Below, in pieces: positions 51,412-61,051 of a stretch of 64,000 nt of DNA. The notes beneath the pieces were generated by a model. It was not told the DNA's origin. It ran no database searches and worked only from the letters and a program-made list of their open reading frames with translations. Made by a program: the position numbers and the translations under genes. How positions within the stretch are numbered: position 1 is the stretch's first letter; each line of letters starts with the position of its first letter. Source of the stretch: Pontibacterium sinense (GTDB taxonomy: Bacteria > Pseudomonadota > Gammaproteobacteria > Pseudomonadales > Balneatricaceae); NCBI RefSeq assembly GCF_015209595.1, contig NZ_JADEYS010000013.1, positions 62,001 to 126,000 of the forward strand, written 5' to 3'.

Positions 51412-52407
51412 CTAGTTTTGATGAGTTGACGTGATAGGGTGCCTAAATTTGTTTAGCACAATGGCAATCATCGCTACGACCACCACGGAAAAGATAAAGC
51501 GTCCTAGCAATACACCGGTAGCGTCCGCCCCGAGGGCCATTACAAACAACGTATCCTCTATCAGGCTGTGACACAGGCTCATAAAGCACAGTGACAGGAA
51601 GATGTCCTTCTTAGCGACATGACCCGCTTGGGCTTCCTTGATAATCAGTGCGCCGCCGTAGGTCAGTCCTAGCAGCGTGCCGAACATGGTCAGTGTAGTC
51701 GCGCGGCCTTCAATGCCCATCACTCTGAGGATGGGGGTCAGAACTTTTGATAGCAGATCGGTGATCTTTAGCAGATCAAATAGCTTCAGTACAACCAGCA
51801 ACACCACGATGATGACAAACACCCAAAATAACGACTGAACATTACTCCAGGTCCAGTCTGCCCACGTCGCTTTACTGGTGTCTTCCAGTTGAGGCAACCA
51901 GGCCAACTCCAGTGGTTGTTGCAACCAGCCTCCGGCTTTGTAGATTGCGTTGAGACCTGCGCCATAGATCAGTGCGCCAAAGAATCTCAGCGCTGCGGTA
52001 AACCAGAAGCTGGCACCGGCTTTCTGTGCAATGCGTTGTTCAACGGGCAGGGCGTGGGCAATCAACACCATCGACCAGAGCACGGTCACTTCGGCCACGG
52101 TGATTTCTAGATTGGGCAGAATGCCGATAAATACTGCGGCACCGCCGTAAATGTTGACCAGCAAGGCACTGACCCAGACCAATCCGGCCTGTTCTGGCAA
52201 ACCGACGATACCCATCAGTGGGCTTAACCACAGTGCGAGTGTATCGATGACACCCAGATCCTGAGCCACCTTCACGGCGATCATCACCGGAATCATGACC
52301 TTAACAAGCGACCAAAAGAGATGGATCGAATCTTTGATGATCGATTTTAGGTGTTCGAAAACAGAGGAGATCAGGGTAATAGACATTTCATTGTTGCCAT
52401 AAGTCAT
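51412..52407 (-). CDS. Nucleoside-recognition (Gate) domain membrane protein
   Basis: The 331-residue inner-membrane protein has about eight helices and two Gate-type repeats (LGVIDTLALWLSPLMGIVGLPEQAG and the later LLSKVLTPILRVMGIEGRATTLTMFGTLLGLTYGGALI, in family pieces). It resembles spore-maturation-type and ferrous/nucleoside transport-related proteins; transport substrate unknown. It is divergent from an Lrp/AsnC gene 110 bases away, a candidate regulator. The start could be the internal ATG 7 codons later. Confidence 0.8.
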   Translation of the reverse strand: MTYGNNEMSITLISSVFEHLKSIIKDSIHLFWSLVKVMIPVMIAVKVAQDLGVIDTLALWLSPLMGIVGLPEQAGLVWVSALLVNIYGGAAVFIGILPNLEITVAEVTVLWSMVLIAHALPVEQRIAQKAGASFWFTAALRFFGALIYGAGLNAIYKAGGWLQQPLELAWLPQLEDTSKATWADWTWSNVQSLFWVFVIIVVLLVVLKLFDLLKITDLLSKVLTPILRVMGIEGRATTLTMFGTLLGLTYGGALIIKEAQAGHVAKKDIFLSLCFMSLCHSLIEDTLFVMALGADATGVLLGRFIFSVVVVAMIAIVLNKFRHPITSTHQN

Positions 52408-52517
52408 TAGATTCTATGGCTTTATGCTATCGAAAAGTGTTTCGAATGTGTGGTCAATGATTTTGCATTTGTGCGCTATTATTGCGTAAGTGATATTAAT
52501 AGTGGTTAGAAGTTGCA

Positions 52518-52979
52518 ATGGATAACATTGATCGTCGAATTCTAGAGGTGATGCAGCAGGATGCGTCACTATCCAATGTGGATCTGGCGGCATTGGTTAA
52601 TTTGTCTCCATCCAGTTGTTTGCGCCGGGTACAGAAGCTTAAAGCGGACGGTGTGATTACCAAAACCGTGGTGCTAGTGGACCCGGATAAGCTGGACCGT
52701 TCATTGTGTGGCATCGTTGAAGTGAGTCTGGAGCGTCACGGTACGGAGGCACGCAAGGATTTCGTTGAAAAGGTGAAACAGGAAGGTGCGATCACGCAGG
52801 CGTATTCTGTTACTGGTGAGGCAGATGTCATTCTGGTGTTGCACCTAAGGGATATGAAAGAGTACGCCGCGCTCTGTGATCGTCTGTTGAACTACGATCC
52901 GAATGTGGTGAAGTTTAGTACCTTGTTTGCCATGGAAGAGTATAAAAATACCACGGAGATTCCCGTCACGAATGAGTAG
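52518..52979 (+). CDS. Lrp/AsnC-family regulator
   Basis: The 153-residue protein has an AsnC-type HTH (IDRRILEVMQQDASLSNVDLAALVNLSPSSCLRRVQKL, residues 3-45) and a C-terminal RAM ligand domain (AYSVTGEADVILVLHLRDMKEYAAL). These feast/famine proteins bind amino acids. Divergent from the nucleoside-recognition membrane protein gene, which it may control. The ATG at 52518 directly precedes the family start. Confidence 0.92.
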   Translation: MDNIDRRILEVMQQDASLSNVDLAALVNLSPSSCLRRVQKLKADGVITKTVVLVDPDKLDRSLCGIVEVSLERHGTEARKDFVEKVKQEGAITQAYSVTGEADVILVLHLRDMKEYAALCDRLLNYDPNVVKFSTLFAMEEYKNTTEIPVTNE

Positions 52980-53276
52980 GCGGTTGGATAGAGCAAAGAC
53001 TGGGGTTGATTGCCTGTATCTTTGTAGATGGCGTACCAATGAAACGCTTAAATTTCCTGACTGAACCGCGATGGGCTGTTGTAGTTGACCCGCAATCAGT
53101 CACGATGACTTTAACGTGGAAGTAAACCTGTCTGGTGCGGTGATTGAGAGCGACGATAAAGAGGATTTGAAGAGAGTGCGTGTCTATGTCGACACCGAAG
53201 CCATATAGAAAAAGACCCAACGGTCATTGATGCTGCGATCAAAACCATCAGGTCTTTTAGGGTCGATCGGTTGGAG
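52980..53276. other. Intergenic region with possible coding remnant
   Basis: A short frame ending in TAG at 53206-53208 (HDDFNVEVNLSGAVIESDD, then LKRVRVYVDTEAI) reads protein-like but has no start. AAAAGACC (53212-53219) and GGTCTTTT (53251-53258) could form a terminator with a long loop. Nothing else is recognised. Confidence 0.35.
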
Positions 53277-53621
53277 TTAGCCTAACTCATCGACTAACAC
53301 CGCATTGGAATAGATCAGTGCGTCATCAGTAGCTCGGTGGCCTTTCAGGAAGAAATGCCCCCGATGCTCGTGTTTGTGCACGAATACGTGGAATGACGCA
53401 TCTGCCAGTGCGCCACAGTCTTCCGGTGTTTTCAGCTCAAGGCTTGATAGATTGACCTTAATATCCGCTTGGGTTTCGTCGTCGTTCGCGGCTAAGCGGT
53501 CTTCGATGGATTCCATCTGAAGTCGATAATCTTCGCCAACACGAAAGCTAATCAGCCCCATCGGGACAGACTTTTCAGCTCCCGCCGGTTTGCACCAGGA
53601 CTCAATCGTAAACGTGTTCAT
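53277..53621 (-). CDS. Hypothetical cytoplasmic protein
   Basis: The 114-residue protein (MNTFTIESWCKPAG…) shows an alternating beta pattern, a histidine cluster KHEHRGHFFLKGH near residue 88, and no membrane segment. I do not recognise a family. The ATG at 53621 has GAGAGAGG about 7 bases upstream; a longer frame to 53693 is less likely. It follows the TauE-type gene with 18 to 90 bases between, on the same strand, and may share its transcript. Confidence 0.65.
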   Translation of the reverse strand: MNTFTIESWCKPAGAEKSVPMGLISFRVGEDYRLQMESIEDRLAANDDETQADIKVNLSSLELKTPEDCGALADASFHVFVHKHEHRGHFFLKGHRATDDALIYSNAVLVDELG

Positions 53622-53711
53622 GATTGCCTCTCTCGTATACTGGGTAGTCTCACCAACAAAGATAGCAGTCTGAATAGAAACTGCTGGCAGCATGAATGAT
53701 TTGCAAGTGGG

Positions 53712-54455
53712 TTAAGCCGTCAACATCAGGCTGATACCGATCAGTACCAGCAGGAGAAACGAGAGGCGTCGCATGGTTTGATCGCTAAACGGTGGTGGAA
53801 AACGACGGCCAGCAACAGTTGCGAGGGATACGGCAGGTACACAAATCAAGCCGATCCAAAGCATATCCAGTGTTAGTTCACCCTGAATGGCCAGTACAAT
53901 CAGCCGGCCGATGTTCATCATGAGGAATATGGCGAGCAAGGATAAACGTATGTTGTCGATACTGAAGGGTTGGCGGTAGTACTGATACACCAAGGGTGGA
54001 CCCGCGATGCTGAACAAACCACCCAAAACACCGGCCGTGGCGCCAGCAATACTGAAGCTCAAATTACCGCTACGTATCTTCAAAGGTTCGGGCTTCATCA
54101 TGATAAAGACCCCGCCGAGGAAAATGGCACCGCCCAGAATGCCTTGCAAGATGCGTGCAAAATCGCGGCTTAAATAGGTCAGTAAAAACACACCAAGAAT
54201 AAGTGCTGGCACCAACCCAATAATCGAGTACTTCAGCGCCTGTTTGTCCAGTACCTGCAGCCTGCCTTTGAGCGCAATAGAGCCATTCGCGAGCATCATC
54301 AGGCTGATAATCACGGAAGCAAAGGTGATTGTGGTCAGGTCAAACTGTGCAACAACGCCCAGTACGATCATGCCCATACCAAAGCCCGTGACGGTTTGGG
54401 TATAGGTGCCGACAATCATCACCAGAATAAATGCTGCGATCTGTTCGGGTGTCAT
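53712..54455 (-). CDS. Sulfite exporter TauE/SafE-family membrane protein
   Basis: The 247-residue protein has about eight helices and the family half-repeats (TVTGFGMGMIVLGVVAQF and GATAGVLGGLFSIAGPPLVYQYY). Members export sulfite, sulfoacetate or other organic acids/thiols. It lies downstream of a MocR gene on the same strand, separated by a terminator. A role in disposing of sulfite from sulfonates would fit other genes of the window, but is inferred. Confidence 0.85.
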   Translation of the reverse strand: MTPEQIAAFILVMIVGTYTQTVTGFGMGMIVLGVVAQFDLTTITFASVIISLMMLANGSIALKGRLQVLDKQALKYSIIGLVPALILGVFLLTYLSRDFARILQGILGGAIFLGGVFIMMKPEPLKIRSGNLSFSIAGATAGVLGGLFSIAGPPLVYQYYRQPFSIDNIRLSLLAIFLMMNIGRLIVLAIQGELTLDMLWIGLICVPAVSLATVAGRRFPPPFSDQTMRRLSFLLLVLIGISLMLTA

Positions 54456-54601
54456 AGGGCGAGTCCTTGTCGTAGAGGTGAGTATCTACAGAAGATAGGG
54501 AGGGCGATGGGTATTCTTTGATGCTAACGGGAAGGATGGAAGGTGATTAGATCCAACCGCTGGCGTGTTGCTGAGTCCAGATAAACGGATTATCAGAGAT
54601 A

Positions 54602-54638
54602 AAAATCGGGACTGGATAGAGCACCTCGTCCCGATTTT
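54602..54638 (-). terminator. Rho-independent terminator of the MocR gene
   Basis: AAAATCGGGAC (54602-54612) and GTCCCGATTTT (54628-54638) form an 11-bp perfect stem. On the minus strand the stem ends in TTTTT. Confidence 0.85.
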
Positions 54639-54671
54639 GAGCCCAGGTATCAGGTTTAAGAGATTAGGACA

Positions 54672-56144
54672 TTAGGACATCTCCCGAATAAGCTCTGCCA
54701 ATATCTTAATGCCTGGCTCAATAGCAGATATATCGATCGCAGAGAAACCCAGCTTGACGTAGTTCTTTGGCAGATGGTCGCCAAAATGGTAACTGCTGCA
54801 GGAGATAATCAGCAGGCCACGTTTAGCTGCTTCTTCTTTTAGCACTGCAGTGTCGATATGTTCAGGCACTTTACACCAGTAGGATGAGCCGCCCGATGGC
54901 TGTTGGTAACTGCCGGGCAGATACTTGTCCAGCGCGGCGGCCATCGCTTCACTACGATCCTGAAAATTACGGGAGAGACGGCGCAGTAAAGCGTCGTGAT
55001 ACCCCTGCGCCAGGAACAACGCGACGGCGCGCTGGTTGTTGAGCGGGGGGTGTCGTAGCATCAGTTGGCGTAAATTACGGGCTTCGCGGATCAGCTCTTT
55101 TGGCCCCACCATAAATCCCATACGCAAACCGGGTGCGAGTGTCTTGGATAAACTGCCGATGTAGAGCACCTGATCATGTTTATCGAGGCTTTTGAGCGCA
55201 GGAACAGGATTGGAGTCGTAGTTAATCTCCATCTCGTAGTCATCTTCGATGATAACAAAATCCTGCTCGGTCGCTTTTTCCAGCAGCTCCATACGTCGTT
55301 GAAGCGGCATGGTAACCGTAGTTGGGCACTGGTAGCTCGGTGTAATGTAGAGCGCATTGCAGCCGTTTAGTCCATCGTTCACCACCAGCCCCTGCTCATC
55401 AACCGGTAGGCTGGCCACACTGGCACCAATCACTTCAGCAATATGTCCCGCGCTGGTATAGCCGGGATCTTCTATACCAAACTTCGATGTCTGATCCAGC
55501 AACAATTGGGCTAACAGGTAAAGGGCGTGCTGAGATCCGATGGTGACAAGAATTTCATCGCTATCCGCCTGTATTCCCCGGTTAGGCAAAATCCGTTTCT
55601 GGATCTGATCGATCAGCATTGGGTCATCGCTATCGTAGCGATCAGAGGTCCAGTCGCGGATCGCCTGAACGCTGACCGCATCACGCCAGCATTTACGCCA
55701 GCTATCAATCGGGAACAGCTTGCTGTCGAGTTGTGCGTAAACAAACGGGTAGGGGAACGATTGCCAGGCATGAGCCTGACTCGGGTTTTGCTGAGTACCG
55801 GCATGGACCTTCAGTTTTTTCGTCCAATCGGTTTTTTTGTATACCGTATCGTTGGCTTCTTCGTCGCTATTTGCCGCTTGTGTCTGGTTATTCAGAAAGG
55901 CGGGGTCAACGAAGTAGCCACTGCGTTCTTTGGAAATCAGATAACCGTCGGCGGTGAGTTCGTCATAGACCAACACGATGGTGTTACGTGCAACCTGCAG
56001 TGATTTTGCGAGGCTGCGACTGGATGGGAGCGGTTCATCGGCGGGCAGATAGCCGCCTAGTATCGCGTTAACCAGATGTTCACGAATCTGGTTCTGCAGC
56101 GTTGAAGCATTACTGTCACGGTTCAGGTGAAAGAGTGCGGACAT
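54672..56144 (-). CDS. MocR-type regulator (GntR plus aminotransferase-like domain)
   Basis: The 490-residue protein has a GntR winged helix (LPSSRSLAKSLQVARNTIVLVYDELTADGYL in pieces, about 40-75) and an aminotransferase-like domain with FVIIEDDYEME and the PLP lysine in IGSLSKTLAPGLRMG. Its long linker between domains is typical of the TauR/GabR-like group. It is divergent from the GMC oxidoreductase gene and has a pair of TGATCAG sites in the shared promoter region. It may control the GMC gene; the effector is unknown. Confidence 0.87.
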   Translation of the reverse strand: MSALFHLNRDSNASTLQNQIREHLVNAILGGYLPADEPLPSSRSLAKSLQVARNTIVLVYDELTADGYLISKERSGYFVDPAFLNNQTQAANSDEEANDTVYKKTDWTKKLKVHAGTQQNPSQAHAWQSFPYPFVYAQLDSKLFPIDSWRKCWRDAVSVQAIRDWTSDRYDSDDPMLIDQIQKRILPNRGIQADSDEILVTIGSQHALYLLAQLLLDQTSKFGIEDPGYTSAGHIAEVIGASVASLPVDEQGLVVNDGLNGCNALYITPSYQCPTTVTMPLQRRMELLEKATEQDFVIIEDDYEMEINYDSNPVPALKSLDKHDQVLYIGSLSKTLAPGLRMGFMVGPKELIREARNLRQLMLRHPPLNNQRAVALFLAQGYHDALLRRLSRNFQDRSEAMAAALDKYLPGSYQQPSGGSSYWCKVPEHIDTAVLKEEAAKRGLLIISCSSYHFGDHLPKNYVKLGFSAIDISAIEPGIKILAELIREMS

Positions 56145-56509
56145 GTATTAACTCACTTTTATTATTTTTTCTTATTGTTGTTAGTTGATCAGGTCCCTCT
56201 GATCAGTGTGTCCTGGGTTAGTACTTTTTTGGGTGAGTACTAGATCAAGCTATTGGGGACAGGACACCTGAAAGATAGAACATAAAAATTACATAATCAA
56301 ATTTAAATGAGACAATAAATATCAAAAACTAAATAAAATGTTGATTTATTGGTTTTTCGAGATGATACTGAATTGGTCAGTCACGGAACGACCTGTGCCT
56401 GACAGTGGCGTGACAGCTGATTGAACAGCTACTTATCCGTGCGAATGAACTGGAAGGTGCGGGTAAGTAGCTGACTCCCAAATAACAATAAGATGAGATG
56501 GTATGAGTG
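56145..56509. promoter_or_regulatory. Divergent control region between MocR gene and GMC gene
   Basis: The 365-base AT-rich gap contains two TGATCAG sites at 56186-56192 and 56200-56206, centred 14 bases apart, and a later pair TAGTACT / GAGTACT near 56220-56240. Direct repeats of this sort are typical for MocR regulators. The longer distance to the GMC start leaves room for its promoter. Confidence 0.5.
56186..56206. promoter_or_regulatory. Tandem TGATCAG sites, candidate MocR operator
   Basis: Each site contains the palindrome TGATCA; they are separated by GTCCCTC. They lie about 40 bases before the MocR gene start. Confidence 0.45.
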
Positions 56510-58147
56510 ATGTCTTTGAATAAGACCTATGACTATATCGTGATCGGTGCTGGCTCTGCGGGCTGTGTATTGGCCAACCGCCTGTCCGAAAACCCTGACA
56601 ACAGCGTGTTGCTGTTGGAAGCGGGTAACAAAGATAGCAATCCCTGGATTCACGTGCCGATCGGTTACTTTAAAACCATGCACAATCCTAAAACCGACTG
56701 GTGTTACATGACTGAACCCGATCCGGGTATCAATGGACGCCAGCTACAGTGGCCGCGCGGTAAAGTACTGGGCGGATCAAGTTCCCTGAATGGTTTGCTG
56801 TATGTGCGTGGTCAGAAAGAAGACTATGACGACTGGGCTGAGCTGGGAAATAAAGGCTGGTCCTACGATGACATTCTGCCGTACTTCATAAAGTCAGAAG
56901 ATCAGGAACGTGGTGCAGATAAGTATCACGGTGTTGGTGGCCCGCTGGCCGTATCCAATATCCGTATCCGTCGTGAGATTTGCGATAAGTTTATTGATGC
57001 TGCTGAACAGGTAGGCATCCCGCGTAACGAAGACAGCAATGGTGAAACGCAAGAAGGGGTGGGGTATTTTCAGCTCACCATCAACCGAAACGGTACCCGT
57101 TGTAGTACTGCTGTTGGTTTCCTGCGTCCGGCACTGAAGCGTCCTAATTTGGATGCGGCAACCAAAGCACAAGTGCATCGCATTGTGTTTGAAGGTAGCC
57201 GAGCGGTGGGTCTGGATGTTGAAATCGATGGCCAGATGACCCACATTCATTGCGATAAAGAGATCGTATTATCGGCAGGTGCAATCAACTCTCCGCAGTT
57301 ACTGATGCTGTCAGGTGTCGGGGATCGCAATGAGTTGGAGAAGCACGGTATTTCTGTCGTTAAAGATATGCCGGGTGTCGGTAAGAACCTGCAGGATCAT
57401 CTACAGATTCGTACGATTTATAAGGTGAATAAACCGATCACGCTGAACGATGAGGTGAACAATCCGATTCGTAAGGTGATGATGGGTATCGAATACGCGC
57501 TGTTCCGTACCGGTCCATTGACGATGGCGGCCAGTCAGGTGTGTATCTTCACCAAAACAGATAAGAACATGGTACGACCGGATATCCAGTACCACTTACA
57601 GCCACTCAGTGCAGATAAGCCTGCTGATGGCACACATCGCTTCTCTGCATTTACTGCGTCTGTGTGTCAGTTGCGTCCAACGAGTACCGGTCATATCGAA
57701 CTTAAATCCCGCAATCCACGGGATTACCCGGCGATTCATCCAAATTATCTGGCCACAGAAGAGGACCAGAAAACCGCAATCGAATCGATTAAGGTGACTC
57801 GCCGTATCGTAAATGCGCCTGCATTGGCTCCGCTGATTCAAGAGGAGCACGAGCCGGGCGTTCAGCATCAGACCGATGCCGAGTTGTTGGAATATGCCCG
57901 TAATCGCGCCACGACCATCTATCACCCAACCGGAACCTGCAAGATGGGACATGATGAGATGGCCGTTGTTGATGATCGTCTACGTGTACATGGGCTGGAG
58001 GGCTTAAGGGTCGCGGATGCGTCGATTATGCCGGTTATCGTCTCAGGCAATACCAACGCACCGACCATCATGATTGCTGAAAAATGTTCAGACATGATGA
58101 AAGAGGATGCTAAGTCACCGTCGGCTCATACTGCCACCGCAGTTTGA
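56510..58147 (+). CDS. GMC-family oxidoreductase (choline/alcohol dehydrogenase-like)
   Basis: The 545-residue flavoenzyme oxidises an alcohol group. The FAD motif GAGSAGCVLANRLSE lies at about 11-25, the GMC signature GKVLGGSSSLNGLLYVRG near residues 84-101, and the second signature GAINSPQLLMLSG near 255. The active-site pair is in YHPTGTCKMG and SGNTNAPTIMIAEKCSDM. The ATG at 56510 is preferred. Divergent from a MocR gene and near a TRAP uptake system, it may handle an alcohol such as a polyol, choline or aliphatic alcohol; substrate not shown. Confidence 0.9.
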   Translation: MSLNKTYDYIVIGAGSAGCVLANRLSENPDNSVLLLEAGNKDSNPWIHVPIGYFKTMHNPKTDWCYMTEPDPGINGRQLQWPRGKVLGGSSSLNGLLYVRGQKEDYDDWAELGNKGWSYDDILPYFIKSEDQERGADKYHGVGGPLAVSNIRIRREICDKFIDAAEQVGIPRNEDSNGETQEGVGYFQLTINRNGTRCSTAVGFLRPALKRPNLDAATKAQVHRIVFEGSRAVGLDVEIDGQMTHIHCDKEIVLSAGAINSPQLLMLSGVGDRNELEKHGISVVKDMPGVGKNLQDHLQIRTIYKVNKPITLNDEVNNPIRKVMMGIEYALFRTGPLTMAASQVCIFTKTDKNMVRPDIQYHLQPLSADKPADGTHRFSAFTASVCQLRPTSTGHIELKSRNPRDYPAIHPNYLATEEDQKTAIESIKVTRRIVNAPALAPLIQEEHEPGVQHQTDAELLEYARNRATTIYHPTGTCKMGHDEMAVVDDRLRVHGLEGLRVADASIMPVIVSGNTNAPTIMIAEKCSDMMKEDAKSPSAHTATAV

Positions 58148-58160
58148 ACCGCACTCCCTT

Positions 58161-58192
58161 CCCGTCCTCAGTGTGCTGAGGGCGGGTTTTTT
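58161..58192 (+). terminator. Rho-independent terminator of the GMC gene
   Basis: CCCGTCCTCAG and CTGAGGGCGGG form an 11-bp stem with one T-G pair and a 4-base loop, followed by TTTTTT. Confidence 0.93.
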
Positions 58193-58220
58193 GTGCCTGA
58201 AGAATGGCATTTTTTGATGC

Positions 58221-59027
58221 TTAGTCTTCGTCGGGCGCAGCGTCCGGATCAGATAGATCATCCATTAACGCAGCCAGTTCATCTGCAGCCTCACGCATAA
58301 CCGGTACATGCTCTAAGGCGTTTTCCAGGGAAAGGCGGGCGGTAGGCGCATGCATCGCGAGTGCGGCATACAGGTGTCCGTCCTTATCTCGAATCGGCAG
58401 GGAGACTGCAATCATGCCTTGAAGAAACTCTTCGTTATCAATACCCACGCCGTTTTGGCGGATTTTGCGTAACTCCGGCTTCAGTGCTTCCGCGCTGATC
58501 AGAGTGTTGGGCGTATAGCGTTCAAGCTCAATACGGCTTAGCAAGCGGGTGCGTTTGATGCTAGACAGTTCACTCAGGAACAGTTTGCCACTGGCCGTAC
58601 AATGCAGGGGGACACGATCATTGATCTGTAGCTGAACACGCAGGGGCCAGTGCGTCTCAACACGGTCGAAGTAGATCATCTCACCACCGTCGGGTACTGA
58701 AATGTTACAGGTCTCACCGAGCTTTTCTGAGAGCTGCTGAAGGATCGCGTGGCGGCGTGTACGCAGGAAATCGTTATTGCTCAGCACTCCCAGCGCAATT
58801 TTGTTGAGCTTGGGGCCGGGCAATAGTCCTCTGCCATCTAACCGGGACAGGAGATAACCTTCCTCTTCCAGCTGAGTACAGAGACGGTGGATGGTGGGTT
58901 TAGGGAGTTTTAGCGAGCGATTGATTTCGCTGGGTGTCATCGGCATTTCAGCGCTAGATACGATTTCGATGATCTGTAACGCCCGTTGGATGGATGAGCC
59001 TCTATCCTTCGTTTTAGTGTCTGTCAC
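58221..59027 (-). CDS. IclR-family transcriptional regulator
   Basis: The 268-residue protein has an IclR winged helix (SSIQRALQIIEIVSSAEMPMTPSEINRSLKLPKPTIHRL, about 10-60) and a C-terminal effector domain (RVETHWPLRVQLQINDRVPLHCTASGKLFLS). It is divergent from the TRAP operon and is the expected regulator of it, perhaps also of the convergent GMC gene. The effector is probably the transported compound. Confidence 0.9.
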   Translation of the reverse strand: MTDTKTKDRGSSIQRALQIIEIVSSAEMPMTPSEINRSLKLPKPTIHRLCTQLEEEGYLLSRLDGRGLLPGPKLNKIALGVLSNNDFLRTRRHAILQQLSEKLGETCNISVPDGGEMIYFDRVETHWPLRVQLQINDRVPLHCTASGKLFLSELSSIKRTRLLSRIELERYTPNTLISAEALKPELRKIRQNGVGIDNEEFLQGMIAVSLPIRDKDGHLYAALAMHAPTARLSLENALEHVPVMREAADELAALMDDLSDPDAAPDED

Positions 59028-59580
59028 GTAAAGAACCCTGCCTTAATCGTATCGATGTTGTATTGCTTGTAACCGCAAAAGTCTCATTATAAACCAAAAA
59101 TGAAACAAAATTTGGGTTTGAGTTGAAGATTTCTAACAGCTAGAAGGTCTACGCAGCCTAAGAGGCCCGTACAGTAGCTAAATCATAAAGTGCCATTTCG
59201 TAGGATTGATGAGACCAATTATTCAATTTTTTTATGAAAATGTCATTTATCCGTATAAACACTGAGGGCAAGTTCGCAGGAGTTGGGTAAAAATAATCTG
59301 AATGTCCATGTATCTCTAATCTGCCCCGGAGATGTTGACGAAACCCCCGTCATATAAGCGTTTCAGCAGATCAGTGGTTAGATCATGATCGCTAAGGTTG
59401 GCTTTAACTGCAATAGAAATTACAAAAATACACCAAAACGATACTTTTTTTATCAAAAAGATTTGAATGAAGTTATTTTGTGTGCTTTATTTAATACGCG
59501 GCTTGAATTTGACTAAGGTCAATTAGAGGCCGAAAAACTTTGAACCCCTCATTGAATAAAAATAAATACGGGTACTTAAA
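59028..59580. promoter_or_regulatory. Large divergent control region between IclR gene and TRAP operon
   Basis: The 553-base AT-rich gap contains no gene. A small dyad TTCTA-N5-TAGAA is at 59131-59145 and an imperfect AAACC…GGGTTT repeat around 59091-59119. Both are weak candidates for IclR sites. A long leader is likely before the binding-protein gene. Confidence 0.45.
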
Positions 59581-60825
59581 ATGAAGAAAGTAACCACCTC
59601 CCAAGAGAACACAAAGGAAACTGTTTCTCGTCGTGATTTCTTTCGGGTCGCTGCTACCTACGGAATGAGTTCTACAGTATTGGCCGCTGCCGCTTTGGGT
59701 AGTTTCTCTCTGCCTCAGCTTGCCCAAGCTGCAGAGAGCAATGCTAATCGTCGCTTTAAAAAACCGGCGAAACATACCCTGACGTTCGGTGCTTCAGGTT
59801 TTAACGAAAAGAACTTGTTGATTGAACGTGCCGGTTGTCTCGATTTCCTGAACGACATCGAAGAGCGCACTGATGGTGAAATTCGTGTTGAATTCGTTGG
59901 CGATAACCAGATCTGCGGTCAGCTTAACTGCGTTAAGAAGACCCAGCAGGGCATTGTTGATATGTTCACCGCGTCCACGCAGAACTCTGCAGGTGGCGCA
60001 CCGTACCTGAACGTACTCGACTATGCGTACATGTTCCCAACACGTGCTTCCCAGTACCACTTCCTGTACCACCCTGATAGCCAGAAGCTGCTGCGTGATC
60101 CTCTGCGTACCAAGCATGGCCTCCAGTTCCTCTTCTCTCACTGTGAACTACGTGGCTTGCAGATGGGTATGGGTTGGCAGGATAAACCGCTCATCACCAG
60201 CATCGAGCAGCTACGCGGTACTAAAAACCGTGTAACAGGTACACAGCTGGGTCGAATCGCGATGCAGTTGCTGGAGCTTAACCCAGTACCGATCGCGTGG
60301 TCTGAAACACTTGATGGCCTGAAGCAGGGTTTGATTGATGGTGCAGAAACATGGGCCGGTGCAGTAGGTTATGCCAACATGTCTCCGGTTGTGTCTCAGT
60401 CTGTTGATCTGCGTTTCTTCTGTGGTACAGAAGCAACGATGATGAGTGCAAGCCAGTTCGACGCGTTCAGCGGTGAATTGCAGGATGCGGTTATGGAATC
60501 GTCTTACCTAACACAGGTGAAGATCCAGGCAGCTCAGGAAGCTGCGCTGGTGAACACAGTGGGTGCTACCGTGCCGTCCTTGCCGGGTACATTGTTCGAT
60601 CAGCACAACGTACGCGTTGCCGCACTGTCTGATGCAGAGCGTGCGAAAGCCGAACGTATTTGTGCACCTGAGTTCAATCCTGAGCCTTGGGCTAAATGGC
60701 GTGAGCGTCTGGACAAATGGTCCGGCGGTCATGACACCTACAGCTCTATTCACAAAATCGCACGTGAAATACCTCGTGATACCTTGGCGGAGAACGTTGA
60801 ACCTCGCCGCTGGTGGAAGAGCTAA
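59581..60825 (+). CDS. TRAP transporter solute-binding protein (DctP type), Tat-exported
   Basis: The 414-residue periplasmic protein has a twin-arginine signal (SRRDFFRVAATYG, about 16-28, then a hydrophobic stretch ending near AQAAES). The mature part follows the DctP family (DGEIRVEFVG, TGTQLGRIAMQLLELNPVPI). Tat export suggests folding or cofactor binding before export. It captures the solute, usually a carboxylate or sulfonate, for the DctQM permease. It heads the operon; the membrane genes start 226 bases later. Confidence 0.9.
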   Translation: MKKVTTSQENTKETVSRRDFFRVAATYGMSSTVLAAAALGSFSLPQLAQAAESNANRRFKKPAKHTLTFGASGFNEKNLLIERAGCLDFLNDIEERTDGEIRVEFVGDNQICGQLNCVKKTQQGIVDMFTASTQNSAGGAPYLNVLDYAYMFPTRASQYHFLYHPDSQKLLRDPLRTKHGLQFLFSHCELRGLQMGMGWQDKPLITSIEQLRGTKNRVTGTQLGRIAMQLLELNPVPIAWSETLDGLKQGLIDGAETWAGAVGYANMSPVVSQSVDLRFFCGTEATMMSASQFDAFSGELQDAVMESSYLTQVKIQAAQEAALVNTVGATVPSLPGTLFDQHNVRVAALSDAERAKAERICAPEFNPEPWAKWRERLDKWSGGHDTYSSIHKIAREIPRDTLAENVEPRRWWKS

Positions 60826-61051
60826 TTTCTAGCACTCCCGGCTGGCTCTGTCGTTAAGGCGATGGGGTCAGCCTCTCTATTCTTGCAGAACACATTGATC
60901 TTCTCTTTGGCTCTTCTTTTCTATGTGGAATCAGGGGATAGCTCTGCAATTTTGAACCACAATGTGGAGAGATACCGTGAATTCGGGTGTACAGACTTCA
61001 ACTACAGGTCGGAAGAGCGATACTTCGCGACATCATCAGGAGGCGAGCAAA

